Assembly (NCBI GenBank): GCA_920105625.2
Contig: OV050030.1
Coordinates: 79,263,400 to 79,327,399, forward strand
From: Clusia tigrina
Taxonomy: Eukaryota; Arthropoda; Insecta; Diptera; Clusiidae
Reading direction: 5' to 3'
DNA: 64,000 bases
Of the stretch, positions 52,386 through 63,560 are shown piece after piece. Position 1 is the first letter of the stretch; each line of letters begins with the position of its first letter. The position numbers and the translations under genes were made by a program. The notes beneath the pieces are model-generated. The model searched no databases, had not been told where the DNA came from, and was given only the letters and a program-made list of their open reading frames with translations.

Positions 52386-54611
52386 GTGGTCATCGCTGCT
52401 CTAGAGTTCCGGATACCCACCACGAAAGTTGTTAACACCGACTTTTTAACTTCGTGTAATAACGCTGTATCTCCAATGCCATTATATTTATTGTTTTTTA
52501 TAATTTCGTGGCCATCATCTGAAGTGACCTTAAACGCCTGGCAAAGGCGCGTATGTCTTCACTTGCCAGCTGCTTCCCGATTATTATTTCTTGGATTACG
52601 TCTTCCAGAGTCCTCTCCTTTAAACAAGTTCTCACTAGGAGCCCTTAAAGCTAGTGCGCACTGTCGAATTGTTTTGGCACAATGTTCTTTGCATCCCCAA
52701 ACAACCTTTGCTTTACACAGTCAAAGAAATCCTGCAAATCATCAGGCCTTATGCTCCTCTTTGCAAGGTCACAACCTTGAATGAACCTGTTGACTTCTGA
52801 CCGTAAGTCTTCTGACGCAGCACCAGTAAACACGAGTACTAGCTGGCCACTGCCTTTGAGATCTCCTCTATACCCTTTTTGCTTATTCTTGATTTACTGA
52901 TTTCTGGTCAAACTTGAGCGTTATCTATCTTTTGTGGTTTCCAGATTCACTTCTCCTGGATCTAAGAGGAACTTGACCAGTGACGGACTCAAACTAATTA
53001 GTCTTCGACCGTTTGCTCCTGAATTACTGTCTACAGTATTGGGGCTTTGCTGTTCTGTTATTGGTTCTGGCTCTTTTAGTGGATATACCAGGCTTTTATT
53101 GTGTAACGGACTTCCAGGCAAAGAAAGCTCAATAAACTTTTTTTTTAAATTTGATACAGGTACAAAGTTTTAAGAACCTATCTATACAGGGCGTAGCTCA
53201 TAAAGTACATTTCTTATTTTTGGTTTGTGTTTTATACTATCACTCTGAAGCTTTATATGAAGTTTCTTTGATGAGCCTTGCATAAGGCCCCAAAAATGAG
53301 TACAGGTTAATTGTGGGCGTGGCAGTAGTAATAATCTGCCCATATTTAGAATACATGCTAGCACAGATCCAATGTATACAGCTACCAATTTGTATTCATA
53401 TATCATCACTAGAAGCATAGATAGGATAATTGATTTTAAGTGGGGTCCCCAAAGTTCATTATATATCAGAGCGACGCATACTTCCTCTGATCGACCCCGA
53501 ATCTTCTATGTGGCTTTTTAGGGTTCATATAAGTACTAATATAAAATTTCGCCCAAAAATATTGTATGGGTCGTAAGTTATAATAATATGTCAATAGTGG
53601 GCGTGGCAACATTCCTGTGAAATTTCGTTGATAAATATTCAATAGGAACCTAGTAATAATCTGCACATATTTGGAATGCATGCTAGTACAGATCCAATGT
53701 GTACACCTCATTATATAGGAGGGAAGCGTATTCTTCTCATGATAGAACCCCATTCTTGCATATGTCTATATAGGCTCCATATTGTATAGGTCGTAAGTTA
53801 TAATAATATGTCAATGGTGGGCGTTGCTGGAAAAATAAAACCCCCATTTTTTGTGTGGTGTTTAATGTTAGTACCTGCAACATTCCTGTGAATTTCGTTG
53901 ATAAATCTTTAATAGGAACCTAGTAATAATTTTTGGCTTATTGTGGACGTGGCAGTTTTATTACGATATCCATATTCTGCACACACACTATTATGGACTG
54001 AATATTTCTGCAAATTTTTATTCCGATCTCCTCTATACCCATTTTGCTTATTCTTGATTTACTTATTTCTGGTAAAACTTGAGCGTTATCTATCTTTTGT
54101 GGTTTCCAGATTCACTTCTCCTGGATCTAAAAGGAACTTGACCAGTGACTGACTCAAACTAATTAGTCTTCGACCGTTTGCTCCTGATCTACTGTCTATA
54201 GTATTGGGGCTTTGCTGTTTTGTTATTGGTACTGGCTCTTTTAGTGGATATACCAGGCTTTTATTGTGTAACGGACTTCCAGGCAAAGAAAGCTCGACAC
54301 CGATTTCAGATGCACCATAGGAAAATTCTGCCTGCCTCTCTTCACTAAATACTACTCTTGGCTTCACCACCCGTCTTATCCCTTCATATGTTAAATATTC
54401 CGGCCAGCGAACTTCCGTAGGCAATGTCAACACTATGTGTATATCCAGCCGCTGCTGATTTTAATCTTTCTCTGCCTGTAGAGGTATTACTGGTCGGCCT
54501 GCCTCTTTTAAATTCGGCACACTCTTTCTCTAACAACGAGACTGCCTCCTCTGTTTCTGTTAACCTTTGAGAGAGTTCCTTCACCTTATTCTCAAGGTAA
54601 GGTAACAACAA
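52386..54611 (-). pseudogene. Gypsy-1 gag, right arm, with mosaic duplication
   Basis: N-terminal coiled-coil part LENKVKELSQRLTETEEAVS at 54,611-54,384; VRWPEYLTYEGIRR block at 54,433-54,086; capsid part SEVNRFIQGCDLAKRSIRPD and CVKQRLFGDAKNIVPK at 52,833-52,651. Between them an insert of about 1,165 bases carries a second copy of the SPLHNKSLVYPLKEPEPITE block plus a 415-type repeat. Several shifts. Confidence 0.8.
52860..54024. repeat. Mosaic duplication inside the right arm
   Basis: 52,860-53,130 duplicates 54,025-54,295 (gag). 53,131-54,024 duplicates 57,532-58,470 (tandem-repeat part). The junctions (53,130/53,131 and 54,024/54,025) therefore join sequence 3.2 and 4.2 kb apart. Absent from the left arm. 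Confidence 0.85.
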
Positions 54612-55546
54612 CTCGTGGTTTCTGTTGAACTCTCTCCCCAGATGTTGGAACTCTGTTACCCGCTTTCCAACGACTTTTTATATTTCCCCTGACGTCTCTC
54701 CAGTTGCTTCTCCTCCAATCGGTACACCTCTTCCCTCAATCTGTTAGCCTTCTCCCACAGGAAAGAGGATTTCCACTGTCTCGTGTCCCTTCAACGCTTC
54801 TCTCAGGTATGCTAAACGCTTCCGTTCACATTTTTGCTCTCCTCCCCTTTTCCTTATTTCCATTCGTTTTCCATCCTACAGCAAAGACATTATGACCCTT
54901 AGTTCTCGTTCATTAGTAGATGGTTCCGTCCCGACTTGTCTTCCTTCAGAAAAAAGACAAAATATTCAAACTGTTGTTGTATAACACTCCGACTAGTATA
55001 AACTATTTAAACATTATATTGCTTGATATTGATAAATTAAGTCGAAAGTCAACTGTGTAATGCCGAAGAGAAAACAAAATCATTCAAATTGCTCTAGTAT
55101 AATTAACTAGATGCACAACTCCGAATACAAATTATTTGTTTAATCTTATTGCATTTTCATTCGTTTAATTTCTGACTTGCAATAATTTTTGGCTGAAGAC
55201 GGCGACCATTTTTACCAACTTCCACACCGCTTTTCCCCCATAAAAATCTTGAAATTTGAATATTGTAAATTATGCTAAATATTAAGTAGGCCTTCATGCG
55301 CCAATTCCTGTTCCGGAACTAAACAAACTTTTATGCAACAACCCGTTTGTATGCACCTCCTGATGTGTTCTTGCCTAATACCCTAAGCTTTACAAACACA
55401 ATCCCCTACTAAAAAATCCTCACAACTAAGCTGACATACATATATCGTCCGATCATACTGACGGTTCTAGTATTGCAACTTCTTTACAATAGCGCCTAGT
55501 ATTGCAACTTCTTTAACCAGCGCTACGACGCTTTCAGGGTGGAAGC

Positions 55547-55587
55547 TGTGAGTCAACTACGCGCAGGTAGCTTGATTCTGACTCACA
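55547..55587. promoter_or_regulatory. 41-bp double palindrome, copy 3
   Basis: TGTGAGTCA...TGACTCACA with inner CTAC/GTAG. Within the probable Gypsy-1 LTR/leader of the right arm. Confidence 0.5.
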
Positions 55588-56152
55588 ACACAAGGGGTTC
55601 CCGTACTATCGCAGAAAATATATTACTCAAAGAAATACAACGCACTATTAATATACTTAAATTAAAACCAACTAAAACGATTTTAGTTGGTGTTGAACTC
55701 TGCCCAGTTAAAAGTTTGATCCTTCGAGCCGGATATGGTAAGATTTTAATTATATAATTGCTTGGCTATTTTGTGTATGATTTAATTAAATTTAAAAAGT
55801 AGAAATTCCATAAACAAATTGTACATGCAATTCGTGTACGTATGTATGTTTTTGCGAGTGGATTGTGAAGGCGGTCACGCTACTGTCGATTATCCATTAC
55901 TTGACGGCTGTGTGCATGTTTTGGGATAACCCTTAACGAACCCACATACTCAATTACATATACATATGATGACTTCAATTTGAAATTTGATAATGATCGT
56001 TATGCCATCTTATATGAAAGTTTAAACAAAGTTATTACACACTCGATCCTCAACCTCTAATATTATATGATGAATTTAAAGCGGCCCCGACACGTCTCTG
56101 CACACTCTTCAATCATTCATTTTTCTTTTACTCTGTCGTTGTGCGGACGACA

Positions 56153-56236
56153 ATGTCAGACGCGGATAAAATAATTTTGACTGCGGATGCGGTTGCTGAA
56201 AAACAAAAGCAACGAAAAACGAGTAAAGAAGTCTGA
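56153..56236 (+). CDS. 27-codon ORF, second copy
   Basis: Identical peptide to 18,820-18,903. Not recognised. Confidence 0.35.
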   Translation: MSDADKIILTADAVAEKQKQRKTSKEV

Positions 56237-56839
56237 AGTCGCGTTAGATCGACTACGAAATACCCTTTACGTTTATAGTTTATAAAACCAGGTTCATACA
56301 AATAAAATGTACGTGAGCGTTAAACCATGTCGATATGAGATCAACACAATTTTTTCTCCATGTCGGTTGAAATGTTACACCTCGAATGATCACTTATGAA
56401 ACTTAGTTCTATAATGCTATAGACACATTTGTTGATATATTTTGTAGAGATTTCGAGTTATGAATATAGTTAACTTGGTACTGTGGTTATACTTCACATT
56501 TCCATATGTACATAACCGTACCTGCTATGGCCATTATCGTAATTATAACCAAAAGCTCTACGGCACAAAATTAGTTTAACATTTTTGATAGTAAAGGTTT
56601 GAAGGTATGAATACTACTGCTTGTTTATCCACAGGAGGTAGTTGATATAGCTCCTACCTCCAATATATGAGAGGCTTTCCCCTATCCGCTACCTGGGGAC
56701 GCGTCCTCTAGGTGTTACAAGCTCTTCCGAGGAATCTAATTAATTGTACCTTTTACTACAGCTAAATCAACTATGTTAGCATACATTAAATAAATAAAGA
56801 ATGCGGCAAAAATAAATAACTCTATTATGAGGAAATTGT

Positions 56840-57290
56840 ACTGCATCAAGGTAACTGTAAATCGTTTCGTAAGTTTTCGCCTTGATTGAATCACTGTCTA
56901 TATTAGAAAAAGCCCACTCTATGTGAGTATTTCCTGAAGTGGTACTCCTATATCTACATAGAAGAGATATTAAGCCGTTTTCCGTTAGGATGTCTTCTAC
57001 TTGGTCACAGTCACTGCCACGCCATATATTAAAATCTCCTAATAGAGCAATTCTCTTATTGACAGAACAATCGATACATCAAATATTTTGTAGTTCTATT
57101 TTTAGTAATCCTGAAGAAAAATATTTATTTCTATAAAATACTATTAATTGGATATCTCTATATTTATATACAATGTTTTCCAAAGTGAATTTAACTTCTT
57201 GTAATTTCTTGCTATATAAATACTGAACTGAATCTGCTAGCTCAATTTTAACATATATAATAATACCCTTTGAATGCCATCAGAAGATTA
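56840..57290 (-). pseudogene. Endonuclease-like fragment, second copy
   Basis: Reverse counterpart of 17,790-18,240 with the GDFN and THIDWAF words. The small + frame 56,939-57,136 is only its shadow. Confidence 0.5.
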
Positions 57291-57531
57291 TTCATAAGAA
57301 TACAGGACGCTTGGTTAAAAAAATTTTAAAAACCTGAATGTTTTGCTAATGATATCTTGTTATAATCCGCCATTTTGTAAACACTACCAACTTCACTATA
57401 AGTTGAATGCCATCAGAAGATTATACATAAGAATAATTTACGCTTGCTTAAAAAAATATTTAAAAAAAAAAACAGAAAAACCGTATTTTATCTGGACCAC
57501 CCCATTTCTTTTGTATGACTTTTATAAAGTC

Positions 57532-58470
57532 AATAAACTTTTTTTTTTAAATTTGATATAGGTACAAAGTTTTAAGAAACTTTTTATACAGGGCGTAGCT
57601 CATAAAGTGCATCTCTAATTTTCTTATTTTTGGTTTGTGTTTTATACTATCACTCTGAAGCTTCATATGAAGTTTCTTTGATGAGCCTTGCATAAGGCCC
57701 CAAAAATGAGTACTGGTTAATTGTGGGCGCGGCAGTAGTAATAATCTGCCCATATTTAGAATGCATGCCAGCACAGATCCAATGTATACAGCTACCAATT
57801 TGTATTCATATATCATCACTAAAAGCATAGATAGGATAATTGATTTTAAGTGGGGTCCCCAAAGTTCATTATATATGAGAGCGACGCATACTTCCTCTGA
57901 TCGACCCCGAATCTTCTATGTGGCTTTTTAGGGTTCATATAAGTACTAATATAAAATTTCGCCCAAAAATATTGTATGGGTCGTAAGTTATAATAATATG
58001 TCAATAGTGGGCGTGGCAACATTCTGTGAAATTTCGTTGATAAATATTCAATAGGAACCTAGTAATGATTTTTGGTTTATTGTGGGCGTGGCAGTAGTAA
58101 TAATCTGCCCATATTTGGAATGCATGCTAGTACAGATCCAATGTGTACACCTCCTTATATAGGAGGGAGGCGTATTCTTCTCATGATAGAACCCCATTCT
58201 TGCATATGTCTATATAGGCTCCGTATTGTATAGGTCGTAAGTTATAATAATATGTCAATAGTGGGCGTTGCTGGAAAAATAAAACCCCCATTTTTTGTGT
58301 GGTGTTTAATGTTAGTACCCGCAATATTCCTGTGAAATTTCGTTGATAGATCTTTAATAGGAACCTAGTAATAATTTTTGGCTTATTGTGGACGTGGCAG
58401 TTTTATTACGATATCCATATTCTGCACACACACTATTATGGACTGAATATTTCTGCAAATTTTTATTCCG
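57532..58470 (-). repeat. 415-bp tandem repeat, right arm
   Basis: Two diverged units in reverse orientation, with 'gtggggtccccaaagttcat', 'gtgtggtgtttaatgtta' and 'cgtaagttataataatatgt' repeated. Confidence 0.8.
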
Positions 58471-58977
58471 CTGGCATCAATACGAGCATAGGTAGTCTAA
58501 TTTTAATGTTAGACCCGAAACTTCCTTATATCAAAAGTGGGCGTGTATTTTCTCTGATCAGCCCCATTTGTTGCAGATAGCTTTATAATGTCCACATGTT
58601 CCTTCCCGTAAAATTTCGTCCGTAAATCTCTACCAGATCTTAAGTTATTAATATTTGTGAATAGTGGGCGTGGCAGTTAATATATACACAGTGTTTAGTA
58701 GGACCCAAATCTCCATAACTGCCAAATTGCGACACGATTCCATCAATCGGACCGAAGTTGTAGTCATTTTAAAAAAGGTGAAAAAAGTTCCTTATATGGG
58801 AGGTAGGCGTGGTCTTGTCCAAATCGGCCCATATAGCAAACTGGTTCTGTATCTTTGTCCCGGCTACATTTTTGAAAATTTCATTCAGATAGCTCTAACG
58901 GTGCAGAAAAAAAGTGTCCACAGACGGACGGACGGACAGACGGACAGATGGACAGACAAAATAAAAATTGCTTTGAT

Positions 58978-59880
58978 TCATTTGTTGCTCATAGTGGCGT
59001 CTATATTTATTCTGCTTAATGCATCTGCATTAGTGTTTATTTTGCCTTTTTTGTAAATTGTCTCATAATCGTATTCTTCTAGCCTAAGTCTCCATCGTAT
59101 GAGTTTTGATTTGGGTTCTTTTAGGTTCATTAGCCTAGTGAGAGGTCTATGATCTTTGACGATTTTGAATTTGCGACCGAAAAGGTATGGTCTGAAGTAG
59201 GTGGTTGCCCAAACAATAACTAACAATTCTTTTTCTATGGTAGTTAGTTTCGTGATTATTAAGAGTGCGACTGGCGTAACATCTCGGTTTGTCACTACCA
59301 ATTGTTCCTTGTGACAATACAGCCCCTAGTGCTACGTTGCTAGCATCAGTTGTTAGAATAAAAGGTGTGGAAAAATCTGGGTATTGTAGAATAGGGTCGT
59401 TTATTAAGAGATCTTTACATGTCTCAAATGTTTTTATGTATGCGGTCGTTAGTTCTACAGTTTTATCTTTCTTCAGGCAGGTTGTGAGGGGCTTCACTAT
59501 TTTTGCTAAATCTTTTATGAACTTTCTATAGTATCCTAATAGACCTAGGAAGGCTTTGATGTCTCTTTGTGTCTTGGGGATTGAAAAATATTTAATGGCA
59601 TGCATTTTGTCGGGGTTGGGTTTTATACCAGTATTTCAGACTATGTGTCCCAAAGAAATTAATCTGATTTTTCTAACCTATTGAAAATTTTGTTTAGGTT
59701 CTGGATATGTTCTTCGAGAGAGGTCGAATAGGTAATAATGTCGTCCAAGTATACCATGCATGTTTTTCCCACTAGATTTTTAAGGACATTATCCATAACT
59801 CTTTTGAATGTTGACTCGCGAACTTGAGTTGTATTATAGGGGACTAGGGTGTTCTGGCACGGTCACTAGTCGAAGTAATG
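58978..59880 (-). pseudogene. 17.6/297-type Gypsy fragment X (RT end, RNase H)
   Basis: On -: a CMVYLDDI palm box at about 59,765-59,740, SIPKTQRDIKAFLGLLGYYR (59,585), FILTTDASNVALGAVLSQGT (about 59,370-59,310), then shifted ASRTLNNHETNY, VIVWATTYFRPYLFGRKFKI, HRPLTRLMNLKEPKSKLIRW and NADALSRINID. Breaks: stops near 59,630 and a shift at about 59,240. It stops exactly where the inverted-repeat arm begins. Confidence 0.85.
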
Positions 59881-60294
59881 TTATTATTTCTTTTAATTTA
59901 TAAATGTACTTTCCCGCTACCTTCTAGTTTTAGCGCTGCAGACTGATTGCTCTTTATTAAAACCACTATGCAGATATTCTGTCTGCATTCTTAGTAAAGA
60001 TGGGCTCAATTAAGAAGCAATTGGTACTCGAAACAAGTTTTAAGCACAGTTAAAGATTTGTAGTATGTTTTGTTTGTATAAATCTGTTTTAATTGTTCTT
60101 GTAAAAAGGAGTATATATTTCACGGAATTTCTATTTTCCATGACTGTTCACTTTGTTTAAAACTTTTAAATATATATTTAGTCAAGAGTTTTAACTTTAT
60201 AGAATTTATTTCTCTGAAACACACCTAATATAAGAACTATCCACTACTTACTTACCTTGGCCCCAGGAGTAGTATTGGTTTTTCAGCAGTTCCC

Positions 60295-60440
60295 AAGATT
60301 TGATGTCAGGATCTGACGTCAGGATCGGATGTCTGGTTTTGATTTCAGGATCTGTGTCGGATTTTGATTTCAGGATCTGATGACAGGATGTGATGGCAGG
60401 ATCTGTTGTCGGTTTTTGATCTCAGGATCTGATGACAGGA
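60295..60440. repeat. 'tcaggatctgatgac' minisatellite
   Basis: About eight irregular units of 15-34 bases built from 'caggatctgatg' and 'ggttttgattt'. Confidence 0.85.
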
Positions 60441-60659
60441 TATATTTCCAATGAGTGAGCTGTGGAAGCGATTAATTTTCAACTGTGCTGAAACTCGAGG
60501 ATTCAAGGAAACTTTGAACCACAGTTGAAGACTGCGCCAGTTAAGATGTTAAAAAAAACCACCTTTCCACTTCACAATCAATTTTATAATGAACAAATTA
60601 TTTTAAAGTACAAAATATGCTTATTCTAAAGAAACTAATTTCATAAATTTACATTGAAT

Positions 60660-60830
60660 TTTAGTTGGATGATTGTGGCGAATTTAAATTGGAGATTTTA
60701 CAAAGAATTTGTTGCTGGACGATGTTACAAAGAATTTGATGCTAGATGATTTTATAATGAATTTGAAACTGATATTTTTAATGGGAATATGAATTGGATG
60801 ATTTTACAAAGAATTTGATGCTCATGTGGC
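60660..60830. repeat. 'acaaagaatttgatgct' minisatellite
   Basis: About five units of roughly 30 bases: 'ggatgattttacaaagaatt' plus 'tgatgct', decayed. Confidence 0.8.
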
Positions 60831-60876
60831 TTCTGTTGGTATTGATATTGTTGTTGTTGTTAGTGCGAATGTAACT

Positions 60877-60887
60877 CCTCCCCCCTT
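60877..60887 (-). other. Polypurine tract of Gypsy element Y
   Basis: On - AAGGGGGGAGG, immediately before AGTTAC; the stop of the preceding reading frame lies ten bases upstream. Confidence 0.7.
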
Positions 60888-60896
60888 AGAGTAGCG

Positions 60897-61130
60897 CTAT
60901 GGCAAGAGAGAGCTTGATGTGGTCGGAGCGATACTAGGTTCTGGTTGGAATATTGTTTCGATTCTGCCAATGATGTTGGAGGTGCATCTCCTAATGTCTT
61001 CATTGGAGAGTAGGCTGCTGATCCATGTCGATTTTTTTGGTTTCTTCTTGTTTAATGGAAATCGTGCAGTAATCGGTGTTTTCAACTCTGGGGCAAGTTT
61101 TTTTTTCGAATATTGGATATATTCTTCATT
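60897..61130 (-). pseudogene. C-terminal tail of last Gypsy-Y ORF
   Basis: On -: KKKLAPELKTPITARFPLNK and STWISSLLSNEDIRRCTS, ending SSSLLP and TAG ten bases before the polypurine tract. By position it is the end of the last ORF (envelope-like or integrase) of the 17.6/297-type element; most of that gene is deleted. The family assignment of this tail is inference. Confidence 0.4.
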
Positions 61131-61140
61131 ATATAATATA

Positions 61141-62083
61141 GGAGGACGGATTGATATTGAAGCTACCTAAGTAGGAAAAAAACATTTTTTTTTCAAAAAC
61201 CATTTATTTCTCAAAATAGTCTCGATATTCCTATATTATCTGAATAATACGATTTCGGGAACCCCTCAAAATACGCGTTATTTTCGGTAATCACTTCTTC
61301 GTTTGAAATGAATCTTTTTCCTGCGAGCCATTTTTTCAAGTTTGGAAACAGGAAAAAGTCACTAGGAGCTAAATCTGGACTATAAGGTGGATGGTTAACC
61401 AATTCGAAGTGTATTTCACGTAATTTTAGCATCGTATCTATTGCTGTGTGAACCGGTGCGTTGTCTTGAAGAAAGAGCATTTTTTTTGCTGTTTAAATGT
61501 GGTCGTTTTTCCTTGATTGCATCAATCAATTGATCCAATAATGCATGATAATACTTTCCTGTGATTGTGGATCCTTTTTCAAGATAATCGATGAGCAATA
61601 TTCCGTGTGCATCCCAAAATACCGTGGCCATAACCTTGCCAGCCGATTTCACTGCCTTCGCCTTCTTCGGAGCACTTCCACCAGCTTCCACCCATTGTTT
61701 CGATTGATTTTTGGTTTCAGGTGTGTAGTGGTGGACCCACGTTTCATCAACAGTTATTAATCGACGCCAAAAATCAACAGGATTACGCTTTATCGTGTCC
61801 AAACACCGCTGTGAAGTGGTCTGTCGAACTCGTTTTTGTTCGACACTGAGCAAACGCGGCACCCATCTTGCCGATAGCTCTTTCATATGCAAATGTTCAT
61901 GCAAAATGTTGAACACACGTTCATATGATATGTTTACCATTTCAACAAAAAAAATTAACTTATCGATGAATTTGGGTGAAATTTTAACAGCTGACGTTTG
62001 ACAGATCGCAATTTCTAAAAAAAAAGTATTTGTGTTTGTGCTGCCATCTAGCGCTAGATAGCTTCAATATCAATCCGCCCTCG
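61141..62083 (-). mobile_element. mariner copy 3 (943 bp, internally deleted)
   Basis: Same family as the mariner pair. TA on both sides (61,139-61,140 and 62,084-62,085); TIR ends GGAGGACGG and CCGCCCTCG. About 400 bases shorter than the others. Inserted in the Gypsy-Y remnant. Confidence 0.93.
61211..61940 (-). pseudogene. mariner transposase copy 3
   Basis: The N-terminal DNA-binding half is deleted: the protein can start only at MVNISYERVFNILHEHLHMK. It keeps WVPRLLSVEQKRVRQTTSQR, which copies 1 and 2 lost, and a single LITVDETWVHHYTPETKN block with intact first aspartate. FLQDNAPVH and YSPDLAPSDFFLF are intact, but a shift at about 61,485 separates them, and the C-terminus is altered. 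So the duplication in copies 1/2 is derived. Confidence 0.9.
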
Positions 62084-62700
62084 TATGTCGATATGTAGTA
62101 TGTCGAGTGGTTTGGAAGCGGTGTCAGGTTTATTGAATTTTAGTTTTGGGGCTGTCTATCGTATTTGAGGTTTTGGCATTTTTCACAATTATTCAAGGTT
62201 TGCGTAATTCTATTTTTCATAAATGGAAAGTAATGTTTTCTTTTTAAATGCAAAAGAGTTTCATAAATTCCTCTATGGTTGTTGTTTGTATGGTACTCTC
62301 GGATACACTTTTCTTGTTCATCATCTTGCTTTATGTCCATAAGTTTTTCTGAAAAGTTTATTGTATAAGAAGTGTTTTGAGTAGGTACTTTAAACTATGC
62401 GGAAAATTTTATTATTAGTGTAAATGCCAAATACCCTATTGGGTGGACGGCTTTGAAAATATCGGTTACGGTTTGTTCGTCAAAGTGGGGTCGACTTATT
62501 ATTCGTCTTTGTTTGTTTTTGAATACTGTTCCTAAAGTCATTGACGCACCAATTAAGCTCTCTTCGAGTACTATTTGTATATTACATTCATTTAATGGTT
62601 TTTCCGATACGAATATTCCGTCGTTGAGATTTTCGTCTGAGGAGTGTACGGTGGTGCCTTGAGTTTCCTGATTTTAAGTTACGTCGTTAATGTATGCTTC
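62084..62700 (-). pseudogene. Gypsy-Y integrase N-terminal part
   Basis: IREYHTNNNHRGIYETLLHL at about 62,300-62,240 is the H-H part of the zinc domain, with KRKHYFPFMKNRI; CEKCQNLKYDRQP gives the CxxC. A shift follows; a DILHIDI-like word at about 62,105 is the first catalytic aspartate region. The rest of the core is gone beyond the mariner. Confidence 0.8.
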
Positions 62701-63560
62701 GATTCGTTTGTTGCTAATAGTGGCGTCTATATTTATTTTGCTTATTGCATCTGCATTAGTGTTTATTTTGCCTTTTTTGTAAATTATCTCATAATCGTAT
62801 TTTTCTAGCCTAAGTCTCCATCGTATGAGTTTTGAGTAGGATTCTTTTAGGTTCATTAGGCTAGTGAGAGGTCTAGGGTCTGTGACGATTTTGAATTTGC
62901 AACCGAAAAGGTATGGTCTGAAGTAGGTGGTTGCCCAAACAATAGCTAACTATTCCTTTTCTATGGTACTGTAGTTAGTTTCGTGATTATTACGAGTACG
63001 ACTGGCGTAACATATCGGTTTGTCACTACCAATTGTTCCTTGTGACAATACAGCCCCTAGTGCTACGTTGCTAGCATCTGTTGTTAGAATAAAAGGTGTG
63101 GAAAAATCTGGGTATTGTAGAATAGGGTCGTTTATTAAGAGATCTTTACATGTCTCAAATGTTTTTATGTATACGGTCGTTAGTTCTACAGTTTTATCTT
63201 TCTTCAGGCAGGTTGTGAGTGGCTTCACTATTTTTGCAAAATCTTTTATGAACTTTCTATAGTATCCTAATAGACTTAGGAAGGCTTTGATGTCTCTTTG
63301 TGTCTTGGGGATTGAAAAATTGTTAATGGCATGCATTGTGTCGGGGTTGGGTTTTATACCAGTATTTCAGACTATGTGTCCCAAAAAAGTAATCTACTTT
63401 ACCTATTGAAAATTTGGTTTAGGTTCTGGATATGTTCTTCGAGAGAGGTCGAATAGATAATAATGTCGTCCAAGTATACCATGCATGTTTTTTCCCACTA
63501 GATTTTTAAGGACATTATCCATAACTCTTTTGAATGTTGATGTATCCAGTGCGAGTATCC
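62674..63560 (-). pseudogene. Gypsy-Y RT end and RNase H
   Basis: Same blocks as fragment X: palm box [16 protein letters not shown] at about 63,478-63,430 (one base extra before it breaks the frame), SIPKTQRDIKAFLSLLGYYR, FILTTDASNVALGAVLSQGT and NADAISKINIDATIS. Close to X over about 850 bases. Confidence 0.87.

Larger units (their letters stand above)
54612..57531. other. Spacer of the right arm
   Basis: Counterpart of 17,520-20,460. It holds the probable Gypsy-1 leader/LTR (about 55,440-55,800), the 27-codon ORF (56,153-56,236, +) and the endonuclease-like fragment (about 57,290-56,840, -). A short extra direct repeat ('agtattgcaacttctttaa') near 55,470 and 55,500 is not in the left arm. 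Confidence 0.55.
51261..58974 (-). repeat. Right arm of the inverted repeat
   Basis: Reverse-complement counterpart of 15,925-22,731, longer by the mosaic insert near 52,860-54,024. It continues at 51,261 into intact-order Gypsy-1 pol, so this arm is probably the original. At 58,974-58,980 it ends in the RNase H of another Gypsy fragment. Confidence 0.88.
59881..60876 (-). repeat. Probable 17.6/297-type 3' LTR with minisatellites
   Basis: On - the sequence after the polypurine tract starts AGTTAC at 60,876, the unusual AGT start of 17.6/297-type LTRs (established for that group). The left limit is unclear. Contains two minisatellites. Confidence 0.5.

Noticed and set aside
58920..58974. GGAC repeats read as a telomere-like or satellite array
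   Set aside because: Short, and it is the inverted partner of the run at about 15,950; part of the dispersed repeat arm.
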